Program-made: the position numbers and the translations under genes
Part shown: positions 21,051-31,439 of the stretch, piece by piece
How positions within the stretch are numbered: the stretch's first letter is position 1
Layout of the letters: each line of letters starts with the position of its first letter
NCBI GenBank assembly: GCA_963920525.1
Contig: OY986438.1
Span: 134,471,671 to 134,535,670, forward strand
Reading direction: 5' to 3'
Length of the DNA: 64,000 nucleotides
DNA from: Dichetophora obliterata
Lineage: Eukaryota > Arthropoda > Insecta > Diptera > Sciomyzidae
The notes under the pieces: model-generated
The model's input: the letters and a program-made list of their open reading frames with translations, nothing else
The model's database searches: none
What the model was told of the DNA's origin: nothing

Positions 21051-21771
21051 GACGTTAAAGCAGAGGTGTTTATTTAAAGGCAAGCGTAAAATACCGCTGC
21101 TGGAGCGTTTTTAGGAGTATCTGAGCGAGAACACGCTGAAATAGTGTGAAAAGTAGGGAAAATATACATATTTTAAGACTCTCTGAGCGAAAACACGCTG
21201 AAATAGCGTGAAATGTAGAAAATATACATATTTTAGAATTCTCTGAGCGAAAACACGCTGGAATAGCGTGAAAAGTAGATAATATATATATTTTAGGGCT
21301 CTCTGAGCAGTGTGACCAGAAGATTTTTGAAAATATATGCTTTTTGTTAAAAAAAATATGCTAAATATTCCACTTTAAATTTTTATATTCAACAAAAATA
21401 TTCCACTTTCAATTTCAAAGATATTTATCTAAATAAGTCTAAATATGCATATTAAAAAAAAACTTTAAAAACATTTATTTATTTGATTACTATCGCACTT
21501 AAATTTATTTTCTTCTCCTATAAAAAATTATAAACATTGTTATGGTTTTTTGAATTTTAAGTAACGACATACAATATACAAAACTTAAATTCAGGCACAT
21601 CTTCGAGGTCAATTCTTAAATTGTTGCTTGTATTATTATCATAGAAATTCGCATTTCTAAATTTTTTTTATTAAGATCTATGGTATTTGATAGGTATTAC
21701 AACACTTTTTTTGTACATGCAGCCATGTTTTTACATTCAACAAATTATTTAAGAGTTTTTCTTGCATTCTA

Positions 21772-21976
21772 TTTCGAATTTTCGTTTAAATAAGAAAGAT
21801 TCATATAACTAAGAATTTTCTCAACCTCAGCATTGCTAAATGGTAAGCTAAGCGAGAAAAGCACAAATTTTGATAAATCTTCAGATTCCGAACTTTGATC
21901 AATAACTTTTTTCTGCTTTATTGTTTTGAATCCACATTTTAAAATAGTTAAAAAATAGCTTTTGTTGGCAATAATA
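21772..21976 (-). pseudogene. hAT transposase C-terminal fragment
   Basis: The minus-strand reading ANKSYFLTILKCGFK ... LFSLSLPFSNAEVEKILSYM and NLSYLNENSK-stop matches the hAT C-terminal dimerisation motif (usually LPHSNAxVERxFSxMNxxK). Upstream coding is broken by the MITE at 21,977, so only about 68 residues remain readable. The conserved Arg of ERxF is replaced by KI, fitting decay. Confidence 0.65.
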
Positions 21977-22443
21977 GTGGTATTCACGATGTGGTGCATT
22001 TGTGATAAATTTTTGCAAAATTTACAATACTTACAACTTATTGTGATCGAACCTTCAGTAAAGTACATATTATATTTTTAAAATCAGCTGATTTTTGTAT
22101 GTACTTCTGTTTGGAAATATTAATTTAAATCATCATTTAACTAAAGGAAATCATAAAAAAATTAAAATGAAAGAATAAATTATATTAATTTTTATTAAAT
22201 AAACTCACAGCGTAGCCTTTAGCTTGCTCCATGCTGAGTAGAAATGCTTGTACAATCAGCTGATCCAATACATAACGAAATTTACACAGAATACAATAGT
22301 GTTCCATCGTTGTATATTTTCCACAGGATTGTATTTTGAAAACTGTGCATTTTGTTTTTGTTATATTACAAAATTTACTACAAATATCAAATTTATCAAA
22401 AATACACAATACAAATGAAAATACAACACATCGTGAATACCCC
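21977..22443. mobile_element. 467 bp MITE, GTGGTATTCAC/GGGGTATTCAC ends
   Basis: GTGGTATTCACGATGTGGTG on the left, reverse complement GGGGTATTCACGATGTGTTG on the right, with TA at both borders. The first 11 bases GGGGTATTCAC are shared with the larger element at 26,232-27,590, so the two probably use related transposases. The ORFs across it (22185-22409 and the start of 21769-22068) are incidental. Confidence 0.75.
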
Positions 22444-22829
22444 TAATGTTTTCTGAAGTAAATTACTTACTGCTGTAACATAATCTATAAAAAAATCTAA
22501 CCAAACAAACATATAAGCAAATTTACTTCACTTTTTAAGCTGCGTGAAGTTATTAAATGAATTGCAATAAAATTGACAACGAAGAAGTTAACCCAATGAA
22601 GTAAAATATAAGGAAATGGTGTTGCTTACACATACACTGTACGTGAACTGTCGCACCATTCGTAAATTGTGCGAGCGAGAAAGAGTGTGTTTTTTGACAT
22701 TTTTGAGAACCCTGGCATCTGATTGGAAGACTCCTTAGCAAAATAGTTGAAAATAATTTAATTTTAAGCATTTTTCACTGCTTAAAAAGCAACAAAATTA
22801 AAGAAAAAACCCACTAAAACAAATGCAAT

Positions 22830-22897
22830 ATGAGTTGTGCGGTTAAGAATTGTAATAGTTCCCGAAAACTTAAAAACAATGCGCATTCGTTCCATAG
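22830..22897 (+). CDS. Possible first exon of a THAP-domain protein
   Basis: ATG at 22,830 gives MSCAVKNCNSSRKLKNNAHS followed by FHR, ending at AG|GTAAAT, a plausible splice donor (22,897/22,898). The pattern MxxCAVxxCxxS....SFHR(FP) is that of the start of THAP (C2CH) zinc fingers, where an intron often follows the FHR. No second exon with the FP, AVPTY or C-terminal His part was found. THAP domains occur in P-element-type transposases and host DNA-binding proteins, so this may be a transposon-borne relic. Only 23 residues, so tentative. Confidence 0.4.
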
Positions 22898-23269
22898 GTA
22901 AATATGTCCATACGGTTTAAATTCTTTTAACAAAAGTGCTTTATTTAGTTTCTAACGATATTTTTTTAACTTATTTGTGTTAGAAATGTATATATTTCTT
23001 ATTAAAAATGGTTTAAAAATGCAATTTAGACCCCGTTGATTTTCCGCCAGTTTGATCAAACCACATCTGTCAAAACACAAACACTGCTTCAGGGGCGCAG
23101 TCATTTTTCGCAGTTGAATACATGTTTGGGGCGCTCTTGTTTTCAGCATAGTGAATCAGATTTAGTACCTGTTTGTTAAATTTTTCTGATTTTTACACAA
23201 CAAATAGGCAGAAACACCCAAAAAAATAAGGATTTTAAAAAATTAACCTAATTTAATTTGTAATTAAAG

Positions 23270-23845
23270 TTGAAGTTTAGAATTTATAGGCCTTCAAAAA
23301 CAGAAAAATTACCTAAAAATCTTGCAGTTTTTCTAGTTTTTCAACAAAACTAAGCTTTATGGGTATTAAAACAAAGGTAATGTGCGTATCTATTCAACGA
23401 GGTGTCAAATTTAGAATTCCATAAAAATTCATTAAGATATAATTTTTTTATAATTAGAATTTGTCTGAAAGACTAGTGGTTTCTCTTTTACGAAAGCAAT
23501 ACATTAAAAAGAGAATTATTAAAAATATAACTACATTCAGATCTGCTGTAGACAGAGAAGCCTATGTGGTACTTACTGAGGTTTGTAAACCCTAAGCAGC
23601 ATCCGAAGGCCTCCTTTTGATACATTTTTTTTTTATTAAATCTGGAAAAACCGCGCGATTTTAAGTAAAAAAAGGGTTGTATCTTAAATGCATGTATTTT
23701 TATGTTTGATATCTTGTTGAATAGATACTTGTATTATCTCTCTTTTGATACCCATAAAGTTTAGTTTTGTTGGAAAACTTAAAAAATCAGCTAAATTTTT
23801 AGTCCACTTTTTCCAACGTTGGATGCCTATAACTTCTAAGCCAAT
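23270..23845. repeat. Inverted repeat, ~200 bp arms
   Basis: CAACAAAACTAAGCTTTATG, GGGTAT and ATCTATTCAACGAGGTGTCA in the left arm return inverted at the right (TGATATCTTGTTGAATAGAT, ATACCCATAAAGTTTAGTTT). Outer parts share TTAGAATTTATAGGCCTTC / TAACTTCTAAG-type sequence. Foldback-like; non-coding. Confidence 0.65.
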
Positions 23846-26231
23846 TGTGAGCGATCAAAAATTTTTTAAATAATTAGAGTTGTTGCTATTCTTGAAATGT
23901 TTCTAAAATTTTAATGCATAAGAACAAACTTTAACAGTTTGGGCCTTCTTTTACGATACAACCGAATACGGGCCTTTGTGATTGTTTCTGTATTTGTGTG
24001 AACCAACACCAATATAGAAAATACCACACTTTTCTGCTATTACACCACTTCCTTATATTTTACTTCGTTGAGTTAACCACAAAATTAATTCCTTATAATG
24101 CGTTTTACAAGGTGGTTCAGAGATAAAAAAATATAAAGTGTCGATAGCCAAAAAAAAACCATTTAGTAACCAAATAGACATTTTATTGCAATTTTTGTGA
24201 TTTTTGAAAAATATGATCACGAAAAATATTCCACTTTTTATGCTGCATATTTTTATAAGAAAAAAATATGCTTCCCGAAGTTTAAATATGCCTAAGTGGA
24301 ATATAATATTCCACTCTGGTCACACTGTCTCTGAGCGAAAACACGCTCAAAAAGCGTGAATAGTAGAGTAAATATACATATTTTAAGACTCTCTGAGCGA
24401 AAACACGCTGAAATAGCGTGAAAAGTAGAAAATATACATATTTTAGAATTCTCTGAGCGAAAACACGCTGGAATAGCGTGAAAAGTAGATAATATATATA
24501 TTTTAGGGCTCTCTGAGCGAAAACACGCTCAAAAAGCGTGAATAGTAGAGTAAATATACATATTTTGGAAAAAGACGCTGATTTTCAGACAAAATTGAAA
24601 AAACTCGCTGCATAGCGTGGTTTTTTTACAAAATCGCCAATAAATGTGAAATTTCACAACATTTATTGTAGAGATTTTTTAATCAGTTTTTAGAGTGTGT
24701 GTGAGACAATTTTGAAGATATTTATCTGATTTACAATTTAGTAACAATCATAATAATTGTTCGACATAGAGGAACGACATATTCGCGAATGACCGATTTC
24801 GGTAAACCCATTTCAAAATTAAAAAAAATTTCAGTGAAGAAAAAATATTATATATAAAATTTGCTATATTATATATAGCAATGAAATACAGAAACCCTAG
24901 GGCAAAGTCAAAAACAAGAATGCAGAAAAACTTGTTTTGAGGAGGAGTTTTCAAGAAAATATATAGAAATCGATGAAGAGTTTTTGCATCCATACATTAC
25001 GCTCCACTCTAATGTGCATACATTAAAAGAAGAAAAAAAAAAAAAAAGAAACCAACGAACTTGGGAACGTCCTACTTTTTGAAGTCGGTTAAAAAAAATA
25101 AGGCAATAATATTGTCATTGAGGATACAAATCTTCAAATTAAATTTTCACCCGATGAAACTTTTTTTGCCTCGTTGATGCGGGGCCCCTAGGCAGTTGCC
25201 TACAGTGCCTTATGGATAATCCGGTCCTGTTTGAGTATGAAATTTGTGATAATCAAATGAAAAACACGTCTACCTCCCATACAAAGTTGCTTTATGAAAT
25301 CCGTAAAATCTCCGTAAGTTCCTCAAAAATGCGTACAATGGCTTCAAATTTGGTAATTAGAGTAAATTTTTTGTTTGGAATTTTGTTGAAAAAACCGAAA
25401 ATTTAGTCCGCCTCCCATACAAAGTGACGTCATCATGATTGTGAAACCTTGATTAATTAAAAAAAAAAAAATTAATATGTAAACTTGATAATGTGCACAT
25501 AAGCTTTAACAGGCCGGTTACACAGGCCAGTGACAGTGAAAGTGCGAAAGAATACGTGTACTGTTCGAATGATTCGAAAAATTTCGAACTTTCATGCTAG
25601 TAGCAAGAGGTGCTACACATGCACGTGAAAGTTCATTCAAAAAATTTCATCGTATGCGAAGGTTCTCGCTATTTCAGTTTGCGTGTGCTTTACTGCAAAC
25701 TGTAAACAAGCTATTAGTGTTGCTTCCTGTACGAAATCGAGGAAAACCCGAAATAAATCCACCAAAAGTAATTAAAAACAACACTGATATCCCCTTTTTG
25801 ACATACACTGGCCGCTGCTGTCAAAATCCACTGACTTTGAAATTTCGTTGCCTGTAGCGATGAAAGTGGCATGAAAGTGAATCCAGTGTGAGTGTATTTG
25901 TAAAAAAGTGTGAATGTATTGAGTTTTTCGAACTACAGACCCAATAAGCAATTTTGATTGATATCCAATGGAAGTCAAACAGATCTTCAGCCTTTTTCTC
26001 CAATCTCCAGCGTAGATATCCATTTGATCTCAATCTGAGAAACAAGGTATTTTCCAGGAAAAAGGTACATGAGTTCTCGAACATTTTATCTGCTTAATCT
26101 CCATTGGATTTAAACCTTTTCTCCCCATTTTAGTACATTTGTTATCCAATATTTTCTCAACGATATGTCCATTTATCCTCCAGGTTGATATAATTTTGAA
26201 CACTAGTTTAATACTCAATTTTAGAACATTA

Positions 26232-27590
26232 GGGGTATTCACACTGACTTGGGTAGTTGGCTATGGGCAGATTGAGTACTTTTGGTTATTGCGAGCACTA
26301 TAAATTGCAATTGAGTACTTTGTAGAATAGTTTTGGGCAGTTCTGCATGTTTGTTTGATCTCCCCGGTTTATGTAGCTGATGAGAGATGAGTGACAGCTG
26401 GAAGAGGGCTGCCACCAAATGATTTTTTGTCATTTTATGTGCGAAAAATTTAGGCCATTAATTGGGCGTAAAAAATATTTTATATACGAGTAATTTTATA
26501 CAGGGGAAAACGTTTTTCTGTCACAGACCGGCTTACTGCCACATAAGAATTTTCATGCCAATCTTAAAAAAAATTTCAATTTTTTGTATATCTGAACTGG
26601 CATAACTGTAGTGCGACTACGCCCATTTTTAGTCCAATATTCTAAAGTAACTATATGCACTAATTTACCAAATTTTAGTCTAATACGACCAAAACCGTCT
26701 TAAAATATAGCATTTTTATTGATTTGTAGGCGGTAAAAGGGGGCTTGGCAAAATTGTCCTAAGCTATCTCGTAGGCGAAACAAATCCACTGACAAAATTT
26801 CAGCGCCATCGGCCCAGTAGTCAAATTTAATGATTTATGAAAAAGTGGACGTTGCTATAGAGCAACCACGCCCATTTTTAGTACCGTTCCCGAATGTAAC
26901 CATACAAACTAAATTGCAAAATTTAAGTCTTGTACGACCAAAATCGACTTAAATAGTTATTAAGTATTTTTATTGATTTGTGGGCTGCAAAAGAGGGCGT
27001 GGACATCCATTTTTAATACAGTTTCAGACAGTAACTATACAGACTAATTTACCAAATTTTAGTCTAATACGATCAAAAAACGTCTGAAATATAGAATTTT
27101 TATTAATTTGTGGGCGGTAAAAGGGGGTATGCATTAACCAAGATATTTACATTATTAACCGAGATATTAACAGATGTTGTAAATTTGGTTGCCTTAGGTA
27201 TTATATATAAAGAAGGGCGGTAAAAGTAGGCATGGAAAAATTAATATATCTAGTGACCACCGCTTGGTCTCATAGCAAATATAAACCAAGTTTCATTATA
27301 AAAACATGCACAACTCAGGAATGATAATTTCTGAAAAGTAGGCGTAGTTAGTTCGACCACGCCCATTTTATGTTGAATTGTCGACAGTAGCCATACGAAC
27401 TAAATTACAAAATTTGAGTCTAATACAACCAAATTCGTCTGAAATATAGCATTTTTATTAACTTGTGGGCGGAAATAGGGGGTGTGTCAATATTTTTTGT
27501 GTATTATTCGATATATTAGCCTTGACAACAAAAACAAAATGTACGGCATTTGCCAATCTACCCAACTACCCAAGTCAGTGTGAATACCCC
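26232..27590. mobile_element. 1.36 kb TIR element with TA target duplication
   Basis: GGGGTATTCACACTGACTTG at the left is repeated exactly, inverted, at the right, extending to 29 matching bases (…GGTAGTTGG). TA flanks both ends. Most of the interior is DINE-like satellite. Shares its first 11 bases with the MITE at 21,977. Confidence 0.85.
26580..27540 (+). repeat. DINE-like internal repeats (~245 bp)
   Basis: Recurring CGCCCATTTTTAGTCC, TTTACCAAATTTTAGTCTAA, TACGACCAAAACCGTCT, GCATTTTTATTGATTTGT and GGGCGGTAAAAGGGGG, beginning near 26,620, 26,868, 27,005 and 27,355. CGCCCA-rich tandem units resemble the core repeats of INE-1/DINE-1 type elements. Non-coding. Confidence 0.6.
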
Positions 27591-28503
27591 TATTGTTTTT
27601 CCAACATATTCTCAATTTTTCTCCACTTCTTCTCAACTTATATTTGTGGATTTACTTAGAAAATTATTAAAACAGTTTGAAATCAATTCTTTTCCTTTAT
27701 TTATTTGTTTTCAATTTTTTTCACCTATGTATGTAATATATAAGGTTCTTAAAAATACTTAAATAACATTTAAAATGCAATTTGGGAGTTGTGCAATTAT
27801 TTAATTTAATTTACTTAAAGCTAGCTTTAAGTGGAGGTCGGGCAAAAATTCGTATATGGTTGAAAAAGTTTGGGTTTCCTTGTTTTGGTTGTACAACAGA
27901 TTTTTCTCTAAGCGATTGCTTACTTGCTGAAAGAAGGCATTCTGGAACTCCTTGTTATCTCCTCTGCATCGCAATTTTGAAACCCAACTTCGGAGTCACT
28001 CACAGTAGATCCAGCAACATATCCAGCACCGGAAAAAGATCTAGCAACATCGCCAACCGTAAGCTCTTCGCTGTTTCCTTGAACTGCAAGCAACTACAGC
28101 ACTTGCCTCACTTCAGTCTTAATTTTTTATTTATGTGCACTTTCACTAAATTCACTATTTTTTAGTTAAACCTTTAATTCAAGTTTTTTATATTTATTTG
28201 TATTTAACACAAACATTTTACTATTTATTTTTCTTATTATTTGAAATTTTTTTTTCATGACATGTTTTTCATGGTTAACTATGTTTCAAAAGTATTAAAA
28301 TTACGGCGTTGACAAAAAAAAATATTTGAGAAAACTTGGAGAAAAATATTGAATATAGGACCGAAAACATACAATTTTTCCAATGCTGGAGAATTAAAAT
28401 GTATATCTTACCGAGAAACAAAGATTTGCTCTAACATTGGAGAAAATCCGTTTTCTGTGCTTAATGCGGAGCCAGTATACTGGCCTGTGTAGCATGCCTG
28501 TAA

Positions 28504-28936
28504 GGTATGACTTGCGAATTTTTTTTTTCATAAATGCCTTCTAAAATCCTTAAAAAATAATGCCTTAAAAGAATTTTGTAAAATTCGAATGATTTTTGGA
28601 GTTACAGAGGTATATATAGTAATAAAACTTTAAATGCGTTTTTCTCGAATTCACTTTTTTCAAACTGGGGTGTCGTTTTTCTCGAGAACCAGAAGTCGAA
28701 TGTAGATAACTCTACTACGAGGGGAGGGATGGGCAAAAACCCCCCAAAAAACAGCTAATTTTTTAACTTTTTTAAAAATCACGCCATTTTGTTAATTTTT
28801 TATATTTTGAAAATAATAAAAAACGTGATTATCAACAAATTGCCGCCCGCAGAATTTCGATACGAAATCTGCTTATCAAGAAAAACGACACCACGTTTGC
28901 ATTCTCATTTTTACGTACCTATTTTTATCGCTCTGG
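28504..28936. other. Interval without gene
   Basis: Contains two related hairpin-prone motifs, GTGTCGTTTTTCTCGAGAAC near 28,670 and CAAGAAAAACGACACCACG near 28,880. These are inverted relative to each other and could be the arms of an old element. No ORF. Confidence 0.4.
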
Positions 28937-28947
28937 GAGGGGGGATA

Positions 28948-29353
28948 GGTTAGGTTAAGGTGGCGGCAGGTCTTAAGACCACCCCACTTAGACCATATAT
29001 TTGGTCCGTTCTGATACCACAGAAGGGAAGAAGGGAGTAATCAAGTGAAACTTTTGTATAGGATGTTCGTAATGTGGCAGAAGCTGTAGAAACATGTGAT
29101 ATTAAATCTGAAGCAAATGTTATGCCTTGACCTCAGTCAAATCAAGTTACTAAGCGTTCCTCTCCACAAACTTTTCCTACCACTATCAAACACAACTTTT
29201 CGTCGTAAATTGATGTGTTTTGAAGTTAATTTGATTATAAATAAGGGAAGAAAGGCTAAAGCGTAGGACCATGGCCTGGCCAGGATTCGAACCGGTGACC
29301 CCTGAGCGATAGTCAAGCGCACTACCACTAGACTATTGAAGCCGCCTTTAATC
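28948..29353 (-). mobile_element. tRNA-derived SINE, family S1, with 11 bp TSD
   Basis: On the minus strand the head has an RNA polymerase III box A (TAGTCTAGTGG) and box B (GGTTCGAATCC) with tRNA-like spacing. A ~300 bp tRNA-unrelated body follows, and a tail ending CACCTTAACCTAACC. GAGGGGGGATA is duplicated exactly (28937-28947, 29354-29364). The same head occurs at 38.7 kb. The tRNA-like part is not a gene: it lacks proper acceptor pairing. Confidence 0.85.
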
Positions 29354-29364
29354 GAGGGGGGGAT

Positions 29365-29686
29365 AAAAAACATCGAAACATAAAAAAGTACGGAACAAGT
29401 TAGAAAATTACGTCTTCTTTCACGTAAAAAAACCCAAAGTTGAAAAATTGAAAAACGACTGAGCTACAGCAATTTTAAAAAATGTTATTTTTGTGGGCTT
29501 AAACTGCAGGTCATACTTTAATAATAAAAAAGGACTCTGAGTTTTAAATGTGAAATATTTTGATACAAACCACGCCTTAAAAAAGTGACGTCACCAAAAT
29601 AATAAACATTCAAGACTTCGAATAAATTAAAATACGCCCATGGGGGTATTTTAACTTCGGTCCAGTCAAAGATAATTTCTCACTAG
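29365..29686 (+). mobile_element. Helitron-like (DINE-type) repeat, 3' end
   Basis: AAAGTGACGTCACCAAAATA, ATAAACATTCAAGACTTCGA, GGGGGTATTTTAACTTCGG and CCAGTCAAAGAT run to CTAG|T at 29,686. A short stem (ACTTCGG...AAAGAT, imperfect here) lies ~12 nt before the CTAG end, as in Helitron 3' termini. Matches the ends at 497 (minus) and 39,573. Confidence 0.55.
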
Positions 29687-29689
29687 TTT

Positions 29690-31080
29690 TACTTATTTTT
29701 CTTTTATTTGCAACTTAGCTTGCTTACTTTAAATTTGCCCGTTGAACCTTTGGTCAGCCTAAGGCAAAAGCTTTTTATTTAATCTCTTTCCCTCACATAA
29801 GCTTCTTATCAGCAGCTGCTGTTTTATGCTTCTCAGCAGCTTCGGCTGTGTAACTGACTGACTCTCTTTTACAACACAAAGTAACGCTATTGAGTAAAAT
29901 TCAAGTTGGGTTATATTTTGCAAGCTTTGAACTTGAAAATCTGGAAAGCTCCACGCAGCACTCAATGTAAGTTACTCGTTCGCTCTTTCATCATCGTCCT
30001 ACACCAATCCTCGTTGTTGCTGTTTGTGTGTTAACTTTTAATGTTTTTGTTTCCTTGTGAATGGCTTACATTGGGTTGCGTTGGTGAAGGTCATTATGTC
30101 GATGATGTTTTTGCACTGCTTGGAGGACGCACTGCTGCCGACATATCCTGCTCTCAGTTGAAATCCGACGAGGTAATCTAGCAGTCGCGCCGCATTTGCA
30201 AAAAATAACGCAGCTGTTGTCAAAGATTTTCTAGCAATTGTGTATTTTTAAAACGTCGACATTATTAGGGATTAAAATTTGTTTAAAAAAGTACAAAGAA
30301 AATAAAAAAGTGCGCCAAAATATAAAGCATGTTTTTGCTATGTTCTGCGTGGAAGCAATATTAATTATGTGCCTACATTGATTAGTAGTTTCTTTCTAAA
30401 CTTAAGATGGTCAATGAATTAAGCGCGTCATACAACTCGTCATTTCTTAAGTGATAAAATAAATTTTGCAAGAAAAATCCTTCAAAAAATTTATCAGTTA
30501 TTTATAAAAAAACAAAGAATTTATCACACAGACTGAATTAAATTATCATACAATTAAAGAAACAAAATTTATTGTAATTTCTTAATACTGCGTTCACTTA
30601 ATTTGTCTTCGTATTCTTGCGTGTGCTGCTTAAAATGGTATCTCATTTAAAAGACTATTTGTTGATTGTGCCTCCTGTTATACTAGCAAACCCACATACT
30701 GATCACTTAGACTTCCCCCCTTCTACACACCTTTATCCATTCCCATTAGTTAGATTATCGCCGCATGCAAGCTAATTAAGTATTTTTGCAATCATGAACT
30801 TTTGAATTTTTAATTAAAAGTACATTCAAAACACACCAAGGAGTCAAGTTCATTTAACCATATTAACTTTTGACCTTTTTTGAAATGGACGATTTAAACG
30901 TAGGTTATTTGGTTTTTTGTATTCCAAAGAATACGCTTTCCTTTGCCTAATTTGACCTATGCTGACTTACCACTACTTTAAACAAGTGTAATAGTAGAAA
31001 TAAAAGTATGTAGCTAAATAAGTTAATTAAAACAAAGCAAAGCAAAGGTGTTTTACAAATTATTTGTTATTTAAAGTAAA
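29690..31080. other. Mostly unique DNA, no gene recognised
   Basis: Less repetitive than its surroundings, with balanced composition at 29,700-30,250. ORFs on the minus strand at 29,759-29,965 and 30,038-30,223 lack recognisable domains or a fly-like start context. Possibly conserved intronic DNA of the 16.3 kb gene. Confidence 0.4.
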
Positions 31081-31082
31081 AA

Positions 31083-31380
31083 TTTACAATATAAGGCGGC
31101 AAAAATAGCACTATTCATTTTTTGTTGCGTATCCTTTATTGGAAATAACGGCATAGAATCTACCAAATGCTGGCATCTCTTTACTGAAATACGGCTCCAT
31201 GCATCCTTGACTTTATTACTTGTCGGCTTGATATTATAAACCGCCTGTTTAACATAAGTTCAGAAATTCTCAATTGGATTGAGATCTGGCGACTGTGAAG
31301 GTCAATTCATAACATCGACTGAATGATCTCCAAACCACTTTCGAGCTTTTTTGCTCTTGTGCTTGGGGTCATTCCCTTGG
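31083..31380 (-). pseudogene. Tc1-type transposase C-terminal fragment
   Basis: The minus strand reads GNDPKHKSKKARKWFGDHSV, then PSQSPDLNPIENF and INGKEP-like residues, ending YCKFLL. HK..K..WF and QSPDLNPIEN are the signature of DD34E Tc1 transposases (the latter holds the last D and E). Stops interrupt the frame, the N-terminal two thirds is missing, and no TIR was found. Confidence 0.75.
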
Positions 31381-31439
31381 TTATAATTTAGAGCTTTAGG
31401 TAAAGTAAAAAATTTTTTAAAAAATTTCAACTATTCAAC

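Larger units (their letters stand above)
22560..24090. repeat. Inner inverted repeat around the THAP-like exon
   Basis: GAAGTAAAATATAAGGAAAT at 22,596 is inverted at about 24,050 (ACTTCCTTATATTTTACTTC), with GTTAACCCAATGAAG/CTTCGTTGAGTTAACC next to it. It could mark the ends of a separate ~1.5 kb element carrying the THAP-like exon. Confidence 0.45.
21308..24327 (-). mobile_element. 3.0 kb hAT element with perfect 8 bp TSD
   Basis: TIRs CAGTGTGACCAGA at both ends (inverted) with the exact duplication TCTCTGAG (21300-21307, 24328-24335). Subterminal TATTCCACTTT motifs repeat near both ends. A minus-strand relic of the hAT dimerisation domain lies near the left end. Nested inside are a 467 bp MITE, a THAP-like exon and an inverted repeat. 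Confidence 0.9.
21110..24575 (+). repeat. 61 bp tandem repeat array, split by a 3.0 kb hAT
   Basis: About seven to eight units of TCTGAGCGAAAACACGCTG, AAATAGCGTGAAAAGTAG and AATATACATATTTTAGA lie at 21,110-21,307 and 24,328-24,575. Each unit contains the small palindrome CACGCTG...ATAGCGTG. Two consecutive units left of the insertion (ending GAATTC and GGGCTC) recur in the same order on the right, so the array also has a higher-order duplication. A non-coding minisatellite; the spacing is contiguous, with no spacers, so it is not a CRISPR. Confidence 0.85.
19632..25012. repeat. Large inverted pair bounding the inner part of the hAT block
   Basis: The left arm 19,632-20,335 (ATTAGAGTGGAACG, TCAAAACAAATTTTCTGCAT, ACTTTTGACTTTGCCC, then ATCGGTCATTCGCCAATAT, GATCAGATAATTATCTTC) is inverted at 24,690-25,012 (AAATATCTTCAAAATTG-type, CGACATATTCGCGAATGACC, GGGCAAAGTCAAAAAC, CGCTCCACTCTAAT). 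The left arm is longer because a palindrome (19,770-20,075) lies within it. This looks like one old TIR element filled by later insertions. Confidence 0.55.
18320..25229. mobile_element. 6.9 kb hAT-bounded block with perfect 8 bp TSD
   Basis: The left end CAGGGCCGGTTTAACCATGT and the right end (reverse complement CAGGACCGGATTATCCATAA) are inverted and both lead into CTAGGCA/GGGGCCCC subterminal motifs. TTTGAGTA is duplicated exactly (18312-18319, 25230-25237). CAGGGCCGG ends are typical of one hAT group. Inside are a DINE-like repeat, inverted repeats, an R1 copy, a 61 bp satellite and a second hAT. No transposase of its own was recognised. Confidence 0.85.
18196..25480 (+). repeat. DINE-like internal repeat, split by the 6.9 kb hAT block
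   Basis: 18,196-18,319 (AAAACCGTAAAATCTCTTTA, AATTCCACAAAAATTTTACA) continues after the hAT at 25,230-25,480 (ACACGTCTACCTCCCATACA, AAATCCGTAAAATCTCCGTA). The two sides join in register of a ~170 bp repeat also seen at 18,620-19,050, which confirms the hAT block as a clean later insertion. Confidence 0.65.
25510..28500. mobile_element. 3.0 kb TIR element with TAA target duplication
   Basis: The left end CAGGCCGGTTACACAGGCCA and the right end (reverse complement CAGGCATGCTACACAGGCCA) are inverted. TAA borders both sides (25507-25509, 28501-28503), a TWA-type 3 bp duplication. Second-level inverted motifs CCAGT/ACTGG follow. It contains the 1.36 kb element at 26,232-27,590. ORFs at 25,594-26,433 and 27,782-28,165 show no recognisable transposase. 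Confidence 0.7.

Noticed and set aside
20868..21110. LTR of a retrotransposon ending with a CGAATAAACTC-like poly(A) signal
   Set aside because: No paired LTR, primer-binding site or polypurine tract nearby; other copies do not share the downstream part.
21110..24575. Regular 61 bp repeats resembling a CRISPR array
   Set aside because: Units are contiguous without unique spacers, and the setting is a eukaryotic TE desert; a minisatellite explains it.
27782..28165. 127-codon plus-strand ORF inside the 3.0 kb TIR element
   Set aside because: No recognisable domain, no conserved motif on either strand; could be chance.
28948..28965. TTAGG-type telomeric repeat
   Set aside because: Only two to three imperfect units, located at the SINE 3' tail.
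29273..29345. tRNA gene on the minus strand
   Set aside because: Box A and B are present but acceptor stem pairing fails, and the segment continues into a SINE body with a TSD.
29690..30250. Small minus-strand ORFs in relatively balanced sequence
   Set aside because: No domains, splice signals or poly(A) context that would support a gene.
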